This document shows positions 16,830 through 24,181 of a DNA stretch of 35,107 nt, piece after piece. Source of the DNA: JBBARC01 sp040400005 (GTDB lineage: Bacteria > Pseudomonadota > Alphaproteobacteria > Acetobacterales > Acetobacteraceae); the NCBI GenBank assembly GCA_040400005.1, contig JBBARC010000039.1, positions 1 through 35,107 of the forward strand, given 5' to 3'. The position numbers were made by a program, and so were the translations under genes. Each line of letters begins with the position of its first letter. Position 1 is the stretch's first letter. The notes below the pieces were generated by a model. The model was not told the origin of the DNA. It was given only the letters and a program-made list of their open reading frames with translations, and ran no database searches.

Positions 16830-17446
16830 GGCGTGCCCCCCGGCAGGTTTGCCGGCACCCTAATCGCATGCGCCTTTTCGTCACCCGGCAGCGTGGTCAT
16901 GGCTTCCCATGGCGATAGAAACTGGAAATTTCTAAAATCCTGGGTCAGCGATACCTTGTCGTAAACCACCTGCTTGCGGTCCTCGTCGTAGCGCACTTCA
17001 ACATAGCCGGTCAGCGGAAAATCCTTACGCAGCGGATGCCCCTCAAACCCATAATCGGTCAAGATCCGCCGATGGTCAGCAAGCCCGGTAAAGGTCACGC
17101 CAAACAAATCCCAAGCCTCGCGTTCCCACCACGGCGCGCACGGCCACACACCAGAAACTGACGGCACCGCGGTTGCTTCGTCGGTTTGCACAATCACCCG
17201 AATACGATGGTTTAGCGACACACTCAGCAAATTCAGCACAACATCAAAGCGCTGCTCGCGTGCCGGCCAATCCACCCCGCACAAATCCATCAACTGCTCG
17301 CAGGCGAAACGCGGATCATCGCGCAGCAGCGTAGCCAAAGCCACCAACCCTGCCGCATGCGCCCGCACCACAATTTCGCCGCCCTCCAGCGCCACGGTCT
17401 CGCCCGGTGCCAGCACACCGGCCAGTTCGCCCACCAGGGCGTGCAT
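16826..17446 (-). CDS. nuoC: NADH-quinone oxidoreductase subunit C
   Basis: NuoC is the 30-kDa peripheral arm subunit that packs against NuoD. The start is placed at the ATG at 17446 (206 residues), which has GAGG six bases upstream and lies seven bases after the nuoB stop. A longer frame extends back into nuoB, but its Arg/Cys-rich peptide is out-of-frame nuoB sequence. Signature blocks are CGVDWPAREQRFDVVLNLLS, WWEREAWDLFGVTFTG and FEGHPLRKDFPLTGYVE. NuoC and NuoD are separate here, not fused as in E. coli. Confidence 0.96.
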   Translation of the reverse strand: MHALVGELAGVLAPGETVALEGGEIVVRAHAAGLVALATLLRDDPRFACEQLMDLCGVDWPAREQRFDVVLNLLSVSLNHRIRVIVQTDEATAVPSVSGVWPCAPWWEREAWDLFGVTFTGLADHRRILTDYGFEGHPLRKDFPLTGYVEVRYDEDRKQVVYDKVSLTQDFRNFQFLSPWEAMTTLPGDEKAHAIRVPANLPGGTP

Positions 17447-17453
17447 ATCAGCC

Positions 17454-18017
17454 TCAGCCACGCAGAATGGTCCCCGTGCGGCGAATTTTTTTCTGCAATT
17501 GCAAAATACCGTACAGCAGTGCCTCCGCCGTCGGCGGGCAACCCGGCACATACACATCCACCGGCACAATGCGGTCGCAGCCGCGCACCACCGAATACGA
17601 ATAGTGGTAGTAGCCGCCACCATTGGCACAGCTACCCATGCTGATCACCCAGCGCGGTTCTGGCATCTGGTCGTAAACCTTGCGCAAAGCCGGGGCCATT
17701 TTATTGGTCAGTGTGCCGGCAACGATCATCACGTCACTCTGGCGCGGCGATGCGCGCGGAAAAATGCCAAACCGGTCGAGATCATAGCGCGGCATATAGG
17801 CGTGGATCATTTCCACCGCACAGCACGCCAGCCCAAACGTCATCGGCCATAAACTACCGGTGCGGCCCCAGTTCACCAACTGGTCCAACTTCGCCACAAC
17901 AAAGCCCTTGCCGGCAATTTCGCCGGTAATGGCGCGCACCACGGCGTCCTGTTCCTCGCCCGGCGGCAAGTGTTCCCTATTCCAGGCCAGCGTATCGGTC
18001 ATGGGTGTTTCAGTCAT
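17454..18017 (-). CDS. nuoB: NADH-quinone oxidoreductase subunit B
   Basis: NuoB (PSST) carries cluster N2, the last in the chain before quinone. Ligands are visible in the tandem-Cys motif GLACCAVEM, in GSCANGGGYYHYSYSVVRGC and in PGCPPT. I place the start at 18017 (187 residues) because the longer frame, beginning at 18056, overlaps nuoA; GGGAG lies about ten bases upstream of the chosen ATG. An internal ATG at 18002 is a third option with poorer signal. It follows nuoA by eight bases. Confidence 0.95.
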   Translation of the reverse strand: MTETPMTDTLAWNREHLPPGEEQDAVVRAITGEIAGKGFVVAKLDQLVNWGRTGSLWPMTFGLACCAVEMIHAYMPRYDLDRFGIFPRASPRQSDVMIVAGTLTNKMAPALRKVYDQMPEPRWVISMGSCANGGGYYHYSYSVVRGCDRIVPVDVYVPGCPPTAEALLYGILQLQKKIRRTGTILRG

Positions 18018-18025
18018 ACCTGGGG

Positions 18026-18391
18026 TCACTCCCACTCTAATGCGCCCTTGCACCACTCATAGATAAACCCAATCGTCAGTACGCCAAGGAACACGATCAT
18101 CGAGAAAAACCCAAAAAGACCGATTTTCGATAGGCTGATCGCCCACGGAAACAGAAACGCCACTTCGAGATCAAAAATGATGAACAAAATGGCCACCAGA
18201 TAAAATCGCACATCGAACCGGCCGCGCGCATCATCAAACGCCTCAAAGCCACATTCGTAAGCCGAGACTTTTTCCGCATACGGTTTTTGCTTGGCCAGCA
18301 AAATCGATCCGCCGGCCATGGCCAGCGCTATCACCCCGCCAATCACCAAAAACACCAAAATCGGAAAATACTGCCCCAAATCAGGCTGCAT
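18026..18391 (-). CDS. nuoA: NADH-quinone oxidoreductase subunit A
   Basis: NuoA is a three-helix membrane subunit and the first gene of the operon. The start at 18391 (121 residues) has AGGGG five bases upstream and begins MQPDLGQYFPIL, the usual family start; a longer frame to 18463 has no such signal. Conserved blocks include YECGFEAF, whose Cys/Glu lie at the quinone-side loop, and RFYLVAILFIIFDLEVAFLF. The 125 bases between it and tRNA-Asp must hold the operon promoter unless it is co-transcribed with the tRNA. Confidence 0.95.
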   Translation of the reverse strand: MQPDLGQYFPILVFLVIGGVIALAMAGGSILLAKQKPYAEKVSAYECGFEAFDDARGRFDVRFYLVAILFIIFDLEVAFLFPWAISLSKIGLFGFFSMIVFLGVLTIGFIYEWCKGALEWE

Positions 18392-18487
18392 GATGGCCCC
18401 TATACGCGAATTGCCGCACCGCAAAATCGACCGGACCATAACCCCGCGCGACCGCCACGCCAAGGGGCCTTAGAGCACACAAATACA

Positions 18488-18516
18488 TCAATAATTGTCA
18501 CTAAAGGTCGCGCCAA
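18488..18516 (-). promoter_or_regulatory. weak candidate promoter for nuoA
   Basis: On the minus strand TTGGCG (18511-18516) and TATTGA (18488-18493) are spaced 17 bases apart, about 100 bases before the nuoA start. The -35 matches the sigma-70 consensus at four of six positions; the -10 is poor. It directly abuts the 3' end of tRNA-Asp, so read-through from the tRNA is an alternative. Confidence 0.2.
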
Positions 18517-18593
<77 letters not shown>

Positions 18594-18748
18594 AATATTG
18601 GCCACCACAAGCAAGTGGCCGGGCGCCGTATCTATGCGGCCCCCCGATGCCCGTCAACCCCACGCGTCATAGGTTGGGCCAAACCAGCCAACCAAGGCCG
18701 GCACCACGCCCTGATCTTCGTCAACGGTGCTGACATTACCTTGCAACT

Positions 18749-18823
18749 TGGTGGGCGGTGACGGTTTCGAACCGCCGGCCATCTCGGTGTAAACGAGACG
18801 CTCTACCGCTGAGCTAACCGCCC
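18749..18823 (-). tRNA. tRNA-Val (anticodon UAC)
   Basis: The 75-nt minus-strand sequence has acceptor GGGCGGT pairing with ACCGCCC, D-arm AGCTCAGCGGTAGAGC, anticodon stem TCTCG/CGAGA with loop TTTACAC (UAC), and T-loop TTCGAAA. Discriminator A73 and CCA are encoded. It lies 155 bases upstream of tRNA-Asp on the same strand. Confidence 0.97.
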
Positions 18824-18836
18824 CCAACAAGCTGGC

Positions 18837-18866
18837 AAAATAAAACGAGCGGGGGCTCCCCGCTCG
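18837..18866 (-). terminator. intrinsic terminator after hup
   Basis: A perfect 9-bp stem, CGAGCGGGG pairing with CCCCGCTCG across three bases (18846-18866), is followed on the minus strand by TTTTATTTT. It begins about 36 bases after the hup stop and separates hup from tRNA-Val. Confidence 0.9.
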
Positions 18867-18902
18867 CCTCACCAGTATGCCGTTTTTTACCCAACGCGCC
18901 AA

Positions 18903-19235
18903 TCAGGCGTTCAGGCTGTCTTTCACATTTTTCGCCTGGCGAAAGCGCACCGATTTGCTCGCCGGCACATCGATTTCGGCACCAGTGCGCGGATCCCGAC
19001 CCTTGCCGGCCTTACGCTCGGCCACCGCAAATACGCCAAAATTCGCCAAACGCACTTCCTTGCCGGCAACGAACGCCGCCGCCAGTTCCTCAAACACGGC
19101 CTCAATTACAGCCAGCGCACGGGGGCGCGGCAAACCGGTTTTTTCTGTCACCGCGGCCAGCAGATCAGACCGCTTGTACATGTTTTCCTGGCCTGGCTTC
19201 ACTTCCTTGGCCACTTTTTTTGAAGTCTCGCTCAT
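18903..19235 (-). CDS. hup: HU family DNA-binding protein
   Basis: This is a histone-like nucleoid protein that binds and bends DNA as a dimer. The 110-residue protein has the HU/IHF fold from about residue 19: helical dimerisation region (KRSDLLAAVTEKTGLPRPRA), the LANFGVFAV strand, the beta-arm motif GRDPRTGAEI (equivalent of GRNPxTG) and the C-terminal SVRFRQAKNVKDSLN. A charged N-terminal extension of about 18 residues precedes the fold, longer than in classical HU of about 90 residues. The ATG at 19235 is chosen over 19265 because AAGGA lies seven bases upstream. It sits downstream of lon, as in many proteobacteria. Confidence 0.92.
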   Translation of the reverse strand: MSETSKKVAKEVKPGQENMYKRSDLLAAVTEKTGLPRPRALAVIEAVFEELAAAFVAGKEVRLANFGVFAVAERKAGKGRDPRTGAEIDVPASKSVRFRQAKNVKDSLNA

Positions 19236-19299
19236 TTCACTGTCCTTACCATGTTCGATGCTCATCAGCCGCGCCAGCGCGCCCCATAAGCTGCAGCAG

Positions 19300-19329
19300 A
19301 CACTAAGTGCGCTACCCCGTATTCGTCAA
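19300..19329 (-). promoter_or_regulatory. candidate sigma-70 promoter for hup
   Basis: On the minus strand TTGACG (19324-19329) and TAGTGT (19300-19305) are 18 bases apart, just after the lon terminator and about 65 bases before the hup start. The -35 matches five of six consensus positions and the -10 three of six. The position between terminator and gene supports it. Confidence 0.4.
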
Positions 19330-19336
19330 AGGAAAA

Positions 19337-19373
19337 CCCCTAAAAACTGGCGGATTTCCGCCATTTTTAGGGG
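19337..19373 (-). terminator. intrinsic terminator after lon
   Basis: CCCCTAAAAAC-TGGCGGA pairs with TCCGCCA-TTTTTAGGGG, a stem of about 17 bp with one bulge and a two-base loop, followed on the minus strand by TTTTCC. It begins 46 bases after the lon stop. The internal A/T tracts make it partly symmetric, but no plus-strand gene ends here. Confidence 0.9.
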
Positions 19374-19418
19374 TTTATGGTGAATTAACCGTGAAACCGG
19401 GTCAAATAGGCAGCACAG

Positions 19419-21881
19419 CTAGTGCGGTAGCGCTGTTCCGCCCGCCTCACCCAGTGGTTTTACCGGCGCTTCGGGTGGTTCTTCCCACACTATTGGCTCC
19501 GGCACGCGGGCCAAAGCCTGGCGTATCACGTCATCCACGTGCGCAACGCCAATCAGGGTCAGGCCCTTTTTCACGTTATCGGGAATCTCGGCCAGGTCTT
19601 TCTCGTTGTCCTTGGGGAAAAACACCGTTGTAATCCCCGCCCGCAACGCCGCCAGCAGTTTTTCCTTCAACCCGCCAATCGGTAGCACTCGGCCGCGCAA
19701 GGTAATTTCACCAGTCATGGCGATATCACGCCTAATCGGAATGCCGGTCAGCACCGATACAATACTGGTCGCCATGGCAATGCCGGCCGAAGGGCCATCT
19801 TTCGGCGTCGCCCCTTCGGGCACGTGCACGTGAATGTCGCGCTTTTCAAACAGCGTCGGTTTTATACCAAAATTAACCGACCGGCTGCGCACATAGGAAA
19901 GAGCGGCAGACACACTTTCCTGCATCACATCGCCCAGCTTGCCGGTGTGCTTGATCTGGCCCTTCCCTGGCAGCAGCACGCTTTCAATAGTGAGAATCTC
20001 GCCACCAACCTCGGTCCAGGCTAGGCCAGTCACCACACCCACCATGTCTTCGCTTTCCGCTTCGCCATAGCGATAGCGTTTTACGCCGGCATATTTTTCC
20101 AGGTTTTTAATGGTAACGGTAACTTTTTTGGCCTTCTTGCTGACAATCTCACGCACCGCCTTGCGGGCAATATTGGCAAGCTCGCGCTCTAAATTACGCA
20201 CGCCGGCTTCCCGCGTGTAGGTGCGCACCAACTCGTGCAGCGCCTCATCGCTAATCGACCATTCTTCCGGTTTCAGGCTATGCGCCTCACCTTGCTTAGC
20301 CACCAAATGGCGCCGCGCGATCTGCACTTTTTCATCCTCGGTGTAGCCAGGGATGCGAATAATCTCCATGCGATCCAGCAGCGGCTGCGGCATACGCAGG
20401 CTATTCGCCGTGGTCACAAACATCACATCCGATAGATCGTAATCTACTTCCAGATAGTGATCGCCAAACGTGCCGTTCTGCTCAGGGTCGAGCACCTCCA
20501 GCAGCGCCGATGTCGGATCGCCGCGCCAATCAGCCCCGAGCTTGTCGATTTCGTCCATCAATATCAGCGGGTTAGAAACCTTGGCCTTTTTCATGCCCTG
20601 AATAATTTTGCCCGGCATAGACCCGATATAGGTGCGCCGATGGCCGCGGATTTCGGCCTCATCGCGCACCCCACCTAGCGAAATGCGTTGAAAATTACGC
20701 CCCGTCGCCCGCGCAATCGATTTGCCCAGCGAGGTTTTCCCAACCCCAGGCGGCCCGACCAGGCACAGAATAGGCCCTTTGAGCTTTTTGCTGCGCGACT
20801 GCACCGCCAAATATTCCAAAATACGCTCTTTAACTTTTTCCAGCGCATAATGATCAGCATCCAGCACGCGCTCGGCTTCCGCCACATCATTGCGCACCCG
20901 GCTGGGCTTCTTCCACGGTATGCCCAAAATCCAATCGAGATAATTGCGCACAACGGTTGCTTCCGCACTCATCGGGCTCATGGTGCGCAGTTTCTTTAGC
21001 TCGCTCAACGCCTTTTCGCGGGCTTCCTTGGTCAGCTTGGTCTTCTTTATCTTGTCCTCAAGCTCGGCGATCTCATCGCGGCCATCCTCGCCCTCGCCCA
21101 ATTCCTTCTGAATCGCCTTCAACTGCTCGTTCAGATAATACTCGCGCTGGGTTTTTTCCATCTGCCGCTTCACACGGTTACGGATGCGCTTTTCAACCTG
21201 CAGCACACCGATTTCAGATTCCATATGCGCAAACGCCCGTTCCAACCGCTCAACGGTGGTCGGTAGCTCGAGCAATTCCTGCTTTTCGGCGATCTTTAAG
21301 TTCAGATGGCTGGAAATGGTGTCGGCAAGCTTGGCCGGGTCTTCAATCTGGTTCAGCGACACCAGCACCTCGGGGGCAATTTTCTTATTCAGCTTGATAT
21401 ATTGCTCAAACTGCCCGACCACGGTGCGCCCCAGCGCCTCCATTTCGCGCTTTTCGCTCAAGGTTTCGGGCAAAGTTTCGGGCAAAGTTTTAACTTCAGC
21501 CTCAAAAAACTGCTCGGTCTCGCGAAACCCGGTGATATGCGCCCGGCGCACCCCTTCCACCAGAACTTTCACAGTGCCATCGGGCAGCTTCAGCAACTGC
21601 AAGATCGTCGATACCGTGCCGACGCGATAAATATCATCAACCGAAGGGTCATCTTGCGACGCGTTCTTTTGCGCCACCAGTAAAATTTGCTTGTCGTCTT
21701 TCATCACGCTTTCCAGCGCGCGCACAGATTTTTCGCGCCCGACAAACAGCGGCACAATCATATGCGGAAACACCACAATATCGCGCAGCGGCAAAACCGC
21801 CATCAATTCCGGCGGGCTTGTGGTTTGGGTGGCATTAGCCGCGGCTTTGGCGGCAGATTTCGTCGTACGGTCGGCGGACAT
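19419..21881 (-). CDS. lon: endopeptidase La (ATP-dependent Lon protease)
   Basis: Lon degrades misfolded and short-lived regulatory proteins in the cytoplasm. The 820-residue protein has the LON substrate-binding domain (about 27-225), the helical/coiled-coil region with NEQLKAIQKELGE (251-263), the AAA+ domain with Walker A GPPGVGKT (376-383) and Walker B ILMDEID (440-446), and the protease domain with the Ser698-Lys739 dyad (PKDGPSAG, GGLKEK). AAGGAGGT lies seven bases before the ATG, one of the best ribosome binding sites in the window. An in-frame 12-bp tandem duplication (21463-21486) adds a repeated TLPE after the first subdomain. A sigma-32-like promoter lies upstream and a strong terminator downstream. 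Confidence 0.98.
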   Translation of the reverse strand: MSADRTTKSAAKAAANATQTTSPPELMAVLPLRDIVVFPHMIVPLFVGREKSVRALESVMKDDKQILLVAQKNASQDDPSVDDIYRVGTVSTILQLLKLPDGTVKVLVEGVRRAHITGFRETEQFFEAEVKTLPETLPETLSEKREMEALGRTVVGQFEQYIKLNKKIAPEVLVSLNQIEDPAKLADTISSHLNLKIAEKQELLELPTTVERLERAFAHMESEIGVLQVEKRIRNRVKRQMEKTQREYYLNEQLKAIQKELGEGEDGRDEIAELEDKIKKTKLTKEAREKALSELKKLRTMSPMSAEATVVRNYLDWILGIPWKKPSRVRNDVAEAERVLDADHYALEKVKERILEYLAVQSRSKKLKGPILCLVGPPGVGKTSLGKSIARATGRNFQRISLGGVRDEAEIRGHRRTYIGSMPGKIIQGMKKAKVSNPLILMDEIDKLGADWRGDPTSALLEVLDPEQNGTFGDHYLEVDYDLSDVMFVTTANSLRMPQPLLDRMEIIRIPGYTEDEKVQIARRHLVAKQGEAHSLKPEEWSISDEALHELVRTYTREAGVRNLERELANIARKAVREIVSKKAKKVTVTIKNLEKYAGVKRYRYGEAESEDMVGVVTGLAWTEVGGEILTIESVLLPGKGQIKHTGKLGDVMQESVSAALSYVRSRSVNFGIKPTLFEKRDIHVHVPEGATPKDGPSAGIAMATSIVSVLTGIPIRRDIAMTGEITLRGRVLPIGGLKEKLLAALRAGITTVFFPKDNEKDLAEIPDNVKKGLTLIGVAHVDDVIRQALARVPEPIVWEEPPEAPVKPLGEAGGTALPH
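21463..21486. repeat. 12-bp in-frame tandem duplication inside lon
   Basis: GTTTCGGGCAAA occurs twice in direct succession, followed by GTTT of a third partial unit. In lon this encodes TLPETLPETL at residues 132-141, in the linker region of the N-terminal domain. The reading frame is kept. Confidence 0.85.
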
Positions 21882-22071
21882 AATAGTGACCTCCTTCAGG
21901 GGACAGTCAGACCAGTGCGGCGCCCGAGTGTGGCACGCCTAACCGGGTTGCAAAGCGCAAAATGCGCGGCATATCAAAAACATCGTCAGTCAAAGCGACA
22001 AACACAAGGGGCGCGGCGGCAAACATATGGGGCGCAGCCAGAACAACCCGGCAAGCCTGCCCACCGCGGCA
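21882..22071. other. lon-clpX intergenic region
   Basis: These 190 bases contain no credible gene. They hold the lon ribosome binding site and a sigma-32-like promoter for lon (22025-22055). No clear intrinsic terminator for clpX is visible. Confidence 0.6.
22025..22055 (-). promoter_or_regulatory. sigma-32-like heat-shock promoter for lon
   Basis: On the minus strand CTTGCCG (22049-22055) is followed after 16 bases by CCCCATAT (22025-22032). This fits the RpoH consensus (CTTGAA, then CCCCATNT) well in the -10 box and in the CTTG core of the -35. It lies about 145 bases before the lon start, in the only gap between clpX and lon. Lon is a known heat-shock gene in proteobacteria. Confidence 0.6.
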
Positions 22072-23337
22072 TCAGGCGCTGCCTTCGGCGCGTTCTTTGT
22101 TCTTCTCTTTTGAGTAGGTGTACAGCGGGTTGGCCCGGCCTTCTGCCACTTCGCGGTTAATCACCACCTCATCAACCTCGCTCAAACCGGGCAGATCAAA
22201 CATGGTGGTCAACAAAATCTGCTCCATGATCGATCGCAACCCACGTGCGCCGGTGCGCCGTGCAATCGCCCTGGTCGCTACAGATTTCAGCGCATCGTCG
22301 GTAAAGGTCAGCTTCACCCCTTCCATCTCGAACAAACGGCCATACTGCTTAATCAGCGCGTTTTTCGGCTTGGTCAGAATTTCAATCAACGCCGGCTCGT
22401 CCAAATCTTCCAGCGTCGCCACCACCGGCAAACGCCCGATAAATTCTGGGATCAAGCCAAAGCGCAGCAAATCTTCGGGCTCCACCTCGCGCAACACCGC
22501 CCCGGTGCGGCGTTCTTCCGGGTCGCGCACATCGGCGCCAAAGCCCACGCCCGATCCCTTGCCGCGCGCACCAATAATTTTCTCCAGGCCAGAAAACGCA
22601 CCACCGCAAATGAACAAAATATTGGTGGTATCAACCTGCAAAAATTCCTGCTGCGGATGCTTGCGCCCGCCCTGCGGCGGCACAGAGGCCACAGTACCTT
22701 CCATAATCTTCAATAGCGCCTGCTGCACACCCTCGCCGCTGACATCACGCGTAATGCTTGGGTTGTCAGATTTGCGGCTGATCTTGTCCACTTCGTCAAT
22801 ATACACAATGCCGCGCTGCGCGCGTTCCACATTGTAATCGGCTGCCTGCAGCAGCTTTAAAATGATGTTCTCAACGTCCTCGCCCACGTAACCGGCCTCG
22901 GTTAACGTGGTCGCATCGGCCATGGTAAACGGCACATCCAAAATCCGCGCCAGCGTCTGCGCCAGCAAAGTCTTGCCCGAACCCGTTGGCCCAACCAGCA
23001 GAATGTTGGATTTGGCAATCTCGATATCGGTGTTCTTCAGCGCGTGCGCCAGGCGTTTATAGTGGTTGTGCACCGCCACCGCCAAAACCTTCTTGGCATG
23101 GCCCTGGCCAATCACATAATCATCCAGAACGCGGCAAATCTCCTTTGGCGTCGGCACGCCATCACGCGCCTTTACCAAATGGGTTTTGTGCTCTTCACGG
23201 ATAATATCCATGCACAGCTCGACGCATTCATCACAGATAAATACCGTCGGGCCAGCAATAAGCTTGCGCACCTCGTGCTGCGACTTGCCGCAGAACGAGC
23301 AGTAAAGCGTGTTCTTCTGATCGCCGGACTTGCTCAT
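22072..23337 (-). CDS. clpX: ATP-dependent Clp protease ATP-binding subunit ClpX
   Basis: ClpX is the AAA+ unfoldase that feeds substrates into ClpP. The 421-residue protein has the N-terminal zinc-binding domain (Cys13, 16, 35, 38), Walker A GPTGSGKT at 116-123, pore-loop GYVG at 149-152, Walker B VYIDEVD at 178-184 and the C-terminal small domain with RRTGARGLRSIME. All elements for ATP hydrolysis and ClpP docking appear intact. GGAG lies about five bases before the ATG. It follows clpP by 122 bases and precedes lon; that order is usual for proteobacteria. Confidence 0.98.
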   Translation of the reverse strand: MSKSGDQKNTLYCSFCGKSQHEVRKLIAGPTVFICDECVELCMDIIREEHKTHLVKARDGVPTPKEICRVLDDYVIGQGHAKKVLAVAVHNHYKRLAHALKNTDIEIAKSNILLVGPTGSGKTLLAQTLARILDVPFTMADATTLTEAGYVGEDVENIILKLLQAADYNVERAQRGIVYIDEVDKISRKSDNPSITRDVSGEGVQQALLKIMEGTVASVPPQGGRKHPQQEFLQVDTTNILFICGGAFSGLEKIIGARGKGSGVGFGADVRDPEERRTGAVLREVEPEDLLRFGLIPEFIGRLPVVATLEDLDEPALIEILTKPKNALIKQYGRLFEMEGVKLTFTDDALKSVATRAIARRTGARGLRSIMEQILLTTMFDLPGLSEVDEVVINREVAEGRANPLYTYSKEKNKERAEGSA

Positions 23338-23412
23338 GCTTACTCCACAAGTGGCGCGACTCCCGCGTCACCTCATCCCAAGATACTACGCCTGGGCTTT
23401 CTCAATCGACAA

Positions 23413-23433
23413 GGGACCCCCGGTTGTGGTCCC
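23413..23433. other. hairpin in the clpP-clpX spacer
   Basis: GGGACC pairs with GGTCCC across a nine-base loop in the middle of the 122-bp spacer. There is no T-run after it on the minus strand, so it is more likely a processing or attenuation structure, or chance, than an intrinsic terminator. Confidence 0.35.
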
Positions 23434-23459
23434 CCTGCCCGCCTAAAAACCAAGACCGC

Positions 23460-24107
23460 TCAGGCCGCCGGCTTTTCATCCGCCGGCCCGCCTGAGCGCA
23501 CCTCGACCACTTCATCCACCAGGCCAAAATCACGCGCCTCGGCCGCCGACATATAACTGTCGCGCTCCAGCTTAGCCTCGATCGCCGCCAGAGTTTGGCC
23601 AGTATGCTTTTGATATATCTCGTTTAACCGCTTACGGATGGTCAAAATCTCGCGCGCCTGGATGGCCACGTCCGCCGCCTGCCCCTGCGCCCCGCCACTG
23701 GGCTGGTGCACCATGATCCGACTGTTAGGCAGCGCAAACCGCTTGCCATGGGCGCCGGCCGCCAGCAACAAACTGCCCATGCTCGCAGCCTGGCCAATGC
23801 ATACGGTGCTCATCGGGCAGCGAATATATTGCATGGTGTCGTAAATCGCCAAGCCGGCCGAAACCACGCCGCCTGGGCTGTTAATATAAAACGCGATTTC
23901 CTTGGTCGGGTTCTCGCTTTCCAAAAACAGCAACTGCGCACAAATCAACGCACTGACATGGTCGTAAACCGGCCCGGTCAGAAAAATAATGCGTTCTTTC
24001 AATAGCCGCGAATAAATATCAAACGCCCGCTCGCCGCGCGCTGTCTGCTCCACCACCATCGGCACTAACGCCTGGTCATAAATCTCGGCCGGAGTACGAT
24101 CCCACAT
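23460..24107 (-). CDS. clpP: ATP-dependent Clp protease proteolytic subunit
   Basis: ClpP forms the double heptameric serine-protease chamber served by ClpX. The catalytic triad is visible as Ser in GQAASMGS, His in MVHQP and Asp in ERDSYMSA (112, 137 and 186 when counted from the upstream ATG at 24116; three less from 24107). I prefer 24107 (215 residues) because AAGGGG is nine bases upstream of it but directly abuts the ATG at 24116. The N-terminal region LVPMVVEQTARGERAFDIYS is the standard alphaproteobacterial ClpP start. It follows tig after a short GC-rich spacer. Confidence 0.97.
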   Translation of the reverse strand: MWDRTPAEIYDQALVPMVVEQTARGERAFDIYSRLLKERIIFLTGPVYDHVSALICAQLLFLESENPTKEIAFYINSPGGVVSAGLAIYDTMQYIRCPMSTVCIGQAASMGSLLLAAGAHGKRFALPNSRIMVHQPSGGAQGQAADVAIQAREILTIRKRLNEIYQKHTGQTLAAIEAKLERDSYMSAAEARDFGLVDEVVEVRSGGPADEKPAA

Positions 24108-24181
24108 AAGCTGCATCCCCTTCTTCGCGACGCCCTAACATGGGGCGCCGCGCGGCCACTACTACCCCCACAATGCCGGGG

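Noticed and set aside
24137..24145. CCCCATGTT on the minus strand before clpP as a sigma-32 -10 box
   Set aside because: No CTTG-like -35 lies at the right distance and the motif falls within a GC-rich hairpin.
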